Positions 17,942 through 20,815 of a stretch of DNA of 20,815 bases are shown one piece after another. The stretch comes from Candidatus Aminicenantota bacterium. GTDB lineage: Bacteria > Acidobacteriota > Aminicenantia > UBA2199. Position numbers and translations under genes: made by a program. The stretch is from NCBI GenBank assembly GCA_024644125.1, contig JAHELQ010000026.1:1-20815 (forward strand). Direction: 5' to 3'. The notes below the pieces were generated by a model that was not told the origin of the DNA, searched no databases, and saw only the letters and a list, made by a program, of their open reading frames with translations. Position 1 is the first letter of the stretch, and each line of letters opens with the position of its first letter.

Positions 17942-18532
17942 ATGACAGCAGAAAATTTAATAATCCGTGATGTTTCGTTGGCAAAAACAATCTTTACGTC
18001 TAAACAAATGGTAAATGACACAACAAAAAAGATTGTATTTATCGGTCGTTCCAATGTTGGCAAATCCTCCTTGATCAATAAATTGATGAATCGGAAAAAC
18101 CTCGCCAGAACCAGTTCGAAGCCAGGCAAAACCGTAAGTATCAATTACTATTTGATTAATAACAGTTTTTATTTTGTGGACCTACCGGGGTATGGATACG
18201 CGAAAATCTCAAAAGATGAGAATTATCGGGTCAAAGCTCTTATATCCGAATTTTTTGATAAAATGACGAATGTGAGAATGGTGATTGTTTTGATAGATTC
18301 ACGAAGAGGGTTTATGGACCAGGATTTGGATGTTTTATCAAAAATCGTTGAGAATAATGATATCAAGTTGTTGACAGTATTGACAAAAAGTGATAAACTC
18401 AATACTTCCCAACTGAAAAGTCAAATAGAGAAATTACATAGCGAATTTGACTTGAACGTAATTCCGTTTTCAATCAAATCAAACGATGGTAAATTGGAAA
18501 TACTGAAATATATAAATAAAGCGTTAACTTAA
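17942..18532 (+). CDS. engB: Ribosome biogenesis GTP-binding protein EngB/YsxC
   Basis: EngB is an essential GTPase in large-subunit assembly. In 196 residues all GTPase motifs are visible: G1 GRSNVGKS (35-42), G2 region PGKT with Thr64, G3 DLPGYG (80-85) and G4 TKSD (148-151). The next base specificity loop is SIKS near 177-180. The ATG at 17942 is the first start codon after an upstream in-frame stop at 17888-17890, and it has no SD site; later starts at 17978 and 18008 have none either. It lies 99 nt after lon and 10 nt before rho, and next to clpX/lon as in several bacterial groups. Confidence 0.97.
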   Translation: MTAENLIIRDVSLAKTIFTSKQMVNDTTKKIVFIGRSNVGKSSLINKLMNRKNLARTSSKPGKTVSINYYLINNSFYFVDLPGYGYAKISKDENYRVKALISEFFDKMTNVRMVIVLIDSRRGFMDQDLDVLSKIVENNDIKLLTVLTKSDKLNTSQLKSQIEKLHSEFDLNVIPFSIKSNDGKLEILKYINKALT

Positions 18533-18542
18533 AGGAGTTACT

Positions 18543-19808
18543 ATGTATTCACTAAAAGATCTCCAGAATATGAAGGTAGCCGAACTGAAAAAACTAGTCA
18601 AAGATTATCACCTGGATGAGGTGGATATTACAGACAAAAATTCACTATACTTCAATATCCTGAACGCGCAGGCCAGTGCAAATGGGAAACTGTTTGCGGA
18701 AGGGGTGATCGAAATCCACAGCGAAGGTTATGGATTTTTAAGATTTCAAGAATATGCGTACTTGTCGAGCTCAGAAGATATATATGTGTCACCCTCCCAG
18801 GTGAACAAATTTGATCTCAGAACCGGCGATACCATTTCCGGTTCAGTCAGGCCCCCCAAGGGCGGTGAGAAATACTTCGCCCTTTTGACAGTCGAGGCTG
18901 TGAACTCAGAAGATCCTGAACAAGTACTGAAGATGAGAAAGGGAAAAAGATTCGAAAAACTGACCCCTTTCTATCCTGATGAAAAAATCACTCTGGAAAC
19001 CCTGGACGATAATATTTCCGGGCGTGTGATGGATCTCTTAACCCCAATCGGAAAAGGGCAGAGAGGATTGATCGTCGCCGCTCCCAGGACCGGTAAGACC
19101 ATGATCCTCCAGAGTATTGCCAAATCTATCGAGCTCAACCATCCGGAAATCGTTCTCATTGTGTTGCTAATCGATGAAAGACCTGAAGAGGTTACAGATA
19201 TGGCCCGCAATGTCGCCGGCGAAGTCATTTCGTCCACATTCGACGAGATTCCGCTGCGCCACACAAAAGTGGCGGATATCGTTCTGGAAAAGGCCAAAAG
19301 AATGGTGGAGATGGGAAAAGACGTCGTGATCCTGTTAGACTCCATAACCCGTCTGGCCCGGGCTCACAACGCAATTACCCCGTCCTCGGGCAAGGTTCTC
19401 TCCGGTGGTATTGACGCCAACGCCTTGAACAAACCCAAAAAATTCTTCGGTTCCGCTCGAAATATCGAAGAGGGCGGCAGTTTGACCATCCTGGCCACAG
19501 CTCTGGTCGATACCGGTTCGAGAATGGACGAGGTAATCTTCGAAGAATTCAAAGGCACCGGCAACATGGAAATCAACCTTGACCGCCGCCTGGTAGACAA
19601 ACGTGTGTTCCCCGCCATCGACCTGTTCCGTTCCGGTACCAGGAAAGAGGAACTTTTGATCGACCCCAACGATCTCAACAAGATCTGGGTATTGCGTAAG
19701 GTTCTCACCCAGATGAGTGAAGTGGAAGCCATGGAACTTCTGGTAGAGAAACTATCCAGGACAAAAACAAATGCCGATTTTATAAAAATGATGTCTCAGG
19801 GGATGTAA
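18543..19808 (+). CDS. rho: Transcription termination factor Rho
   Basis: Rho is the hexameric RNA-dependent ATPase helicase that ends transcription at untranslated RNA. The N-terminal helical part (LKDLQNMKVAELKKL) leads to a cold-shock-type RNA-binding domain with GYGFLRF (62-68). The ATPase core has Walker A APRTGKT (180-186), Walker B VVILLDS (261-267), a Q-loop in LSGGIDANALNKPKKFFGSA (286-305) and the arginine-finger region GNMEINLDRRL (340-350). Length is 421, close to E. coli (419), without the large N-terminal insertions of some phyla. AGGAG overlaps the engB stop region, 5 nt before the ATG, so the genes are probably cotranscribed. Confidence 0.98.
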   Translation: MYSLKDLQNMKVAELKKLVKDYHLDEVDITDKNSLYFNILNAQASANGKLFAEGVIEIHSEGYGFLRFQEYAYLSSSEDIYVSPSQVNKFDLRTGDTISGSVRPPKGGEKYFALLTVEAVNSEDPEQVLKMRKGKRFEKLTPFYPDEKITLETLDDNISGRVMDLLTPIGKGQRGLIVAAPRTGKTMILQSIAKSIELNHPEIVLIVLLIDERPEEVTDMARNVAGEVISSTFDEIPLRHTKVADIVLEKAKRMVEMGKDVVILLDSITRLARAHNAITPSSGKVLSGGIDANALNKPKKFFGSARNIEEGGSLTILATALVDTGSRMDEVIFEEFKGTGNMEINLDRRLVDKRVFPAIDLFRSGTRKEELLIDPNDLNKIWVLRKVLTQMSEVEAMELLVEKLSRTKTNADFIKMMSQGM

Positions 19809-19817
19809 CAGTCCCCT
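19798..19817 (+). terminator. Stem-loop spanning the rho stop codon, possible weak terminator
   Basis: AGGGGA (19798-19803) pairs with TCCCCT (19812-19817) around an 8-nt loop that contains the TAA stop codon of rho. A short T-run (TTTT) occurs only about 9 nt later. It could partly terminate or stabilise the rho transcript before the ptb-like gene; as an intrinsic terminator it is weak. Confidence 0.35.
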
Positions 19818-19859
19818 TCAAGATTGTTTTCTAAAGCCTGAAAAAAGGAGGTAACTTTA

Positions 19860-20768
19860 ATGATAACTACATTTGACCAACTACTTCAGGAGGCTGGAAA
19901 GAATGCTGGAATTGTGGTCGGAGTTCCGGCCCCGGAAGATTCCAGCTCGATAAATACAATCCTCCAGGCAAAAAAAACGAAAATTGCAGATTTCATTCTC
20001 TGCGGAAATGTGGAAAAAATTAACGGTCTCATCGAGGAAAATGGCGGAAATCCCGCTGATTTTGAAATACTGAACGGTGAAAGTTTTGAAGACAGCGCCG
20101 CGAAGATTGTTGAATTGGCCAGCCAGAAAAAAGTTCATGTAATTCTGAAGGGATTTTTGCCCACTGGGGCTCTTATGAAACCGGTTTTAGATAAAGAAAA
20201 AGGCTTGCGTACAGGTAATCTACTATCCGATGTCATGATGGTGGAGAACCCCCTCGATAATTTCAAGGGATTGTTGGCAGTCACCGACGGCGGTCTCAAT
20301 ATCTTACCGGATCTCCAGCAAAAAAAACAGATTATCGAAAACGCAGTCAAAGTATATCATAAATTGGGTTACCGGTGTCCCAAAGTCGGTGTTTTGGCGG
20401 CTTCCGAAAAAGTGAACGACTCGATGCCCGCGACTGTTGACGCCAAAAAGCTGACAGATATGAACCAGAATGGTGACATTGAAGGGTGTGATGTGTATGG
20501 CCCTTTGGCGCTCGACATAGCAGTATCGCCGGAAGCTGCAAAGCATAAAGGCATTGATCATCCGGTTGCTGGCTACGCGCAAATCCTGGTGGTGCCCAGC
20601 ATCGAAGTGGGAAATGTGTTTGGAAAGTCGTTTACCTATTACCACAAATTACCGGTATGTCATGTGGTTATGGGCGCGAGAATTCCTATCTTGATCCCGT
20701 CCCGTAATGAAAGCGAATTGGACAAAATTCATTCCGTAGCCCTGGGGGTCATTTGTGCTGAATGCTAA
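19860..20768 (+). CDS. ptb: Phosphate butyryltransferase / phosphate acetyltransferase family protein
   Basis: This family exchanges CoA for phosphate on an acyl group (acyl-CoA + Pi to acyl-phosphate + CoA), the step before substrate-level ATP formation by an acyl kinase. The 302 residues fit Ptb length and organisation: ILKGFLPTGALMKPVLD (95-111), GLRTGNLLSDV (115-125), YAQILVVPSIEVGN (239-252) and the C-terminal IPSRNESELDKIHSVALG (279-296). AAGGAGG lies 8 nt upstream. It begins 51 nt after rho. A butyrate kinase or acetate kinase gene is often next, but the window ends 47 nt later without one starting. Sequence alone does not separate butyryl from acetyl preference, so the symbol is provisional. 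Confidence 0.88.
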   Translation: MITTFDQLLQEAGKNAGIVVGVPAPEDSSSINTILQAKKTKIADFILCGNVEKINGLIEENGGNPADFEILNGESFEDSAAKIVELASQKKVHVILKGFLPTGALMKPVLDKEKGLRTGNLLSDVMMVENPLDNFKGLLAVTDGGLNILPDLQQKKQIIENAVKVYHKLGYRCPKVGVLAASEKVNDSMPATVDAKKLTDMNQNGDIEGCDVYGPLALDIAVSPEAAKHKGIDHPVAGYAQILVVPSIEVGNVFGKSFTYYHKLPVCHVVMGARIPILIPSRNESELDKIHSVALGVICAEC

Positions 20769-20815
20769 CCCGGCATTATCAGTGAAATATCGGTTCCCAG
20801 TCTATTTATTGTTCG

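Noticed and set aside
20769..20815. Start of a kinase gene downstream of ptb
   Set aside because: The 47 nt contain no start codon with an SD; any next gene begins outside the window.

Overview
This 20.8 kb window is ordinary, densely coding bacterial chromosome. I see no insertion sequence, phage gene, CRISPR array or att site. Base composition is mid to low GC, most genes have Shine-Dalgarno (SD) sites, and several promoters fit the sigma-70 consensus. A pyruvate:ferredoxin oxidoreductase and a phosphate butyryl/acetyltransferase suggest an anaerobic fermentative metabolism. A lipoprotein with a relaxed lipobox, a DUF1844 protein and a DUF4388 (PATAN) protein suggest a diderm from the Acidobacteriota/Aminicenantota/deltaproteobacterial neighbourhood. 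That placement is inference from gene content only; there is no rRNA here.

Left part (1-8056). On the minus strand lie tRNA-Lys(CUU), a small secreted lipoprotein, a LOG-family protein, the 1176-residue pyruvate:ferredoxin oxidoreductase (nifJ/por) and mazG. On the plus strand lie a nitroreductase, a bifunctional-nuclease (DUF151) protein and an exported DUF1566 protein. A strong bidirectional terminator separates the nitroreductase from nifJ. The DUF1566 gene and mazG converge and overlap by 14 bp at their 3' ends.

Middle part (8241-12156). A plus-strand cluster encodes DUF1844, a multi-pass membrane protein with TPR-like repeats and a zinc ribbon, a membrane-anchored DUF4388 protein whose start overlaps the preceding stop by 11 nt, and the FAD synthetase/riboflavin kinase RibF. 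The membrane protein and DUF4388 protein are the best candidates for something undescribed.

Right part (12288-20768). A protein-quality-control operon tig-clpP-clpX-lon is tightly packed (1-nt gap, then two 4-nt ATGA overlaps). It is followed by engB (ribosome assembly GTPase), rho (transcription termination factor) and a phosphate acyltransferase (ptb-like). Three features depart from the textbook form: the trigger factor has about 50 extra acidic residues before its ribosome-binding domain; Lon lacks the conserved coiled-coil segment between its N-domain and AAA+ module; and engB has no SD site but is preceded by a 13-codon ORF with an ideal SD and a hairpin at its stop codon.
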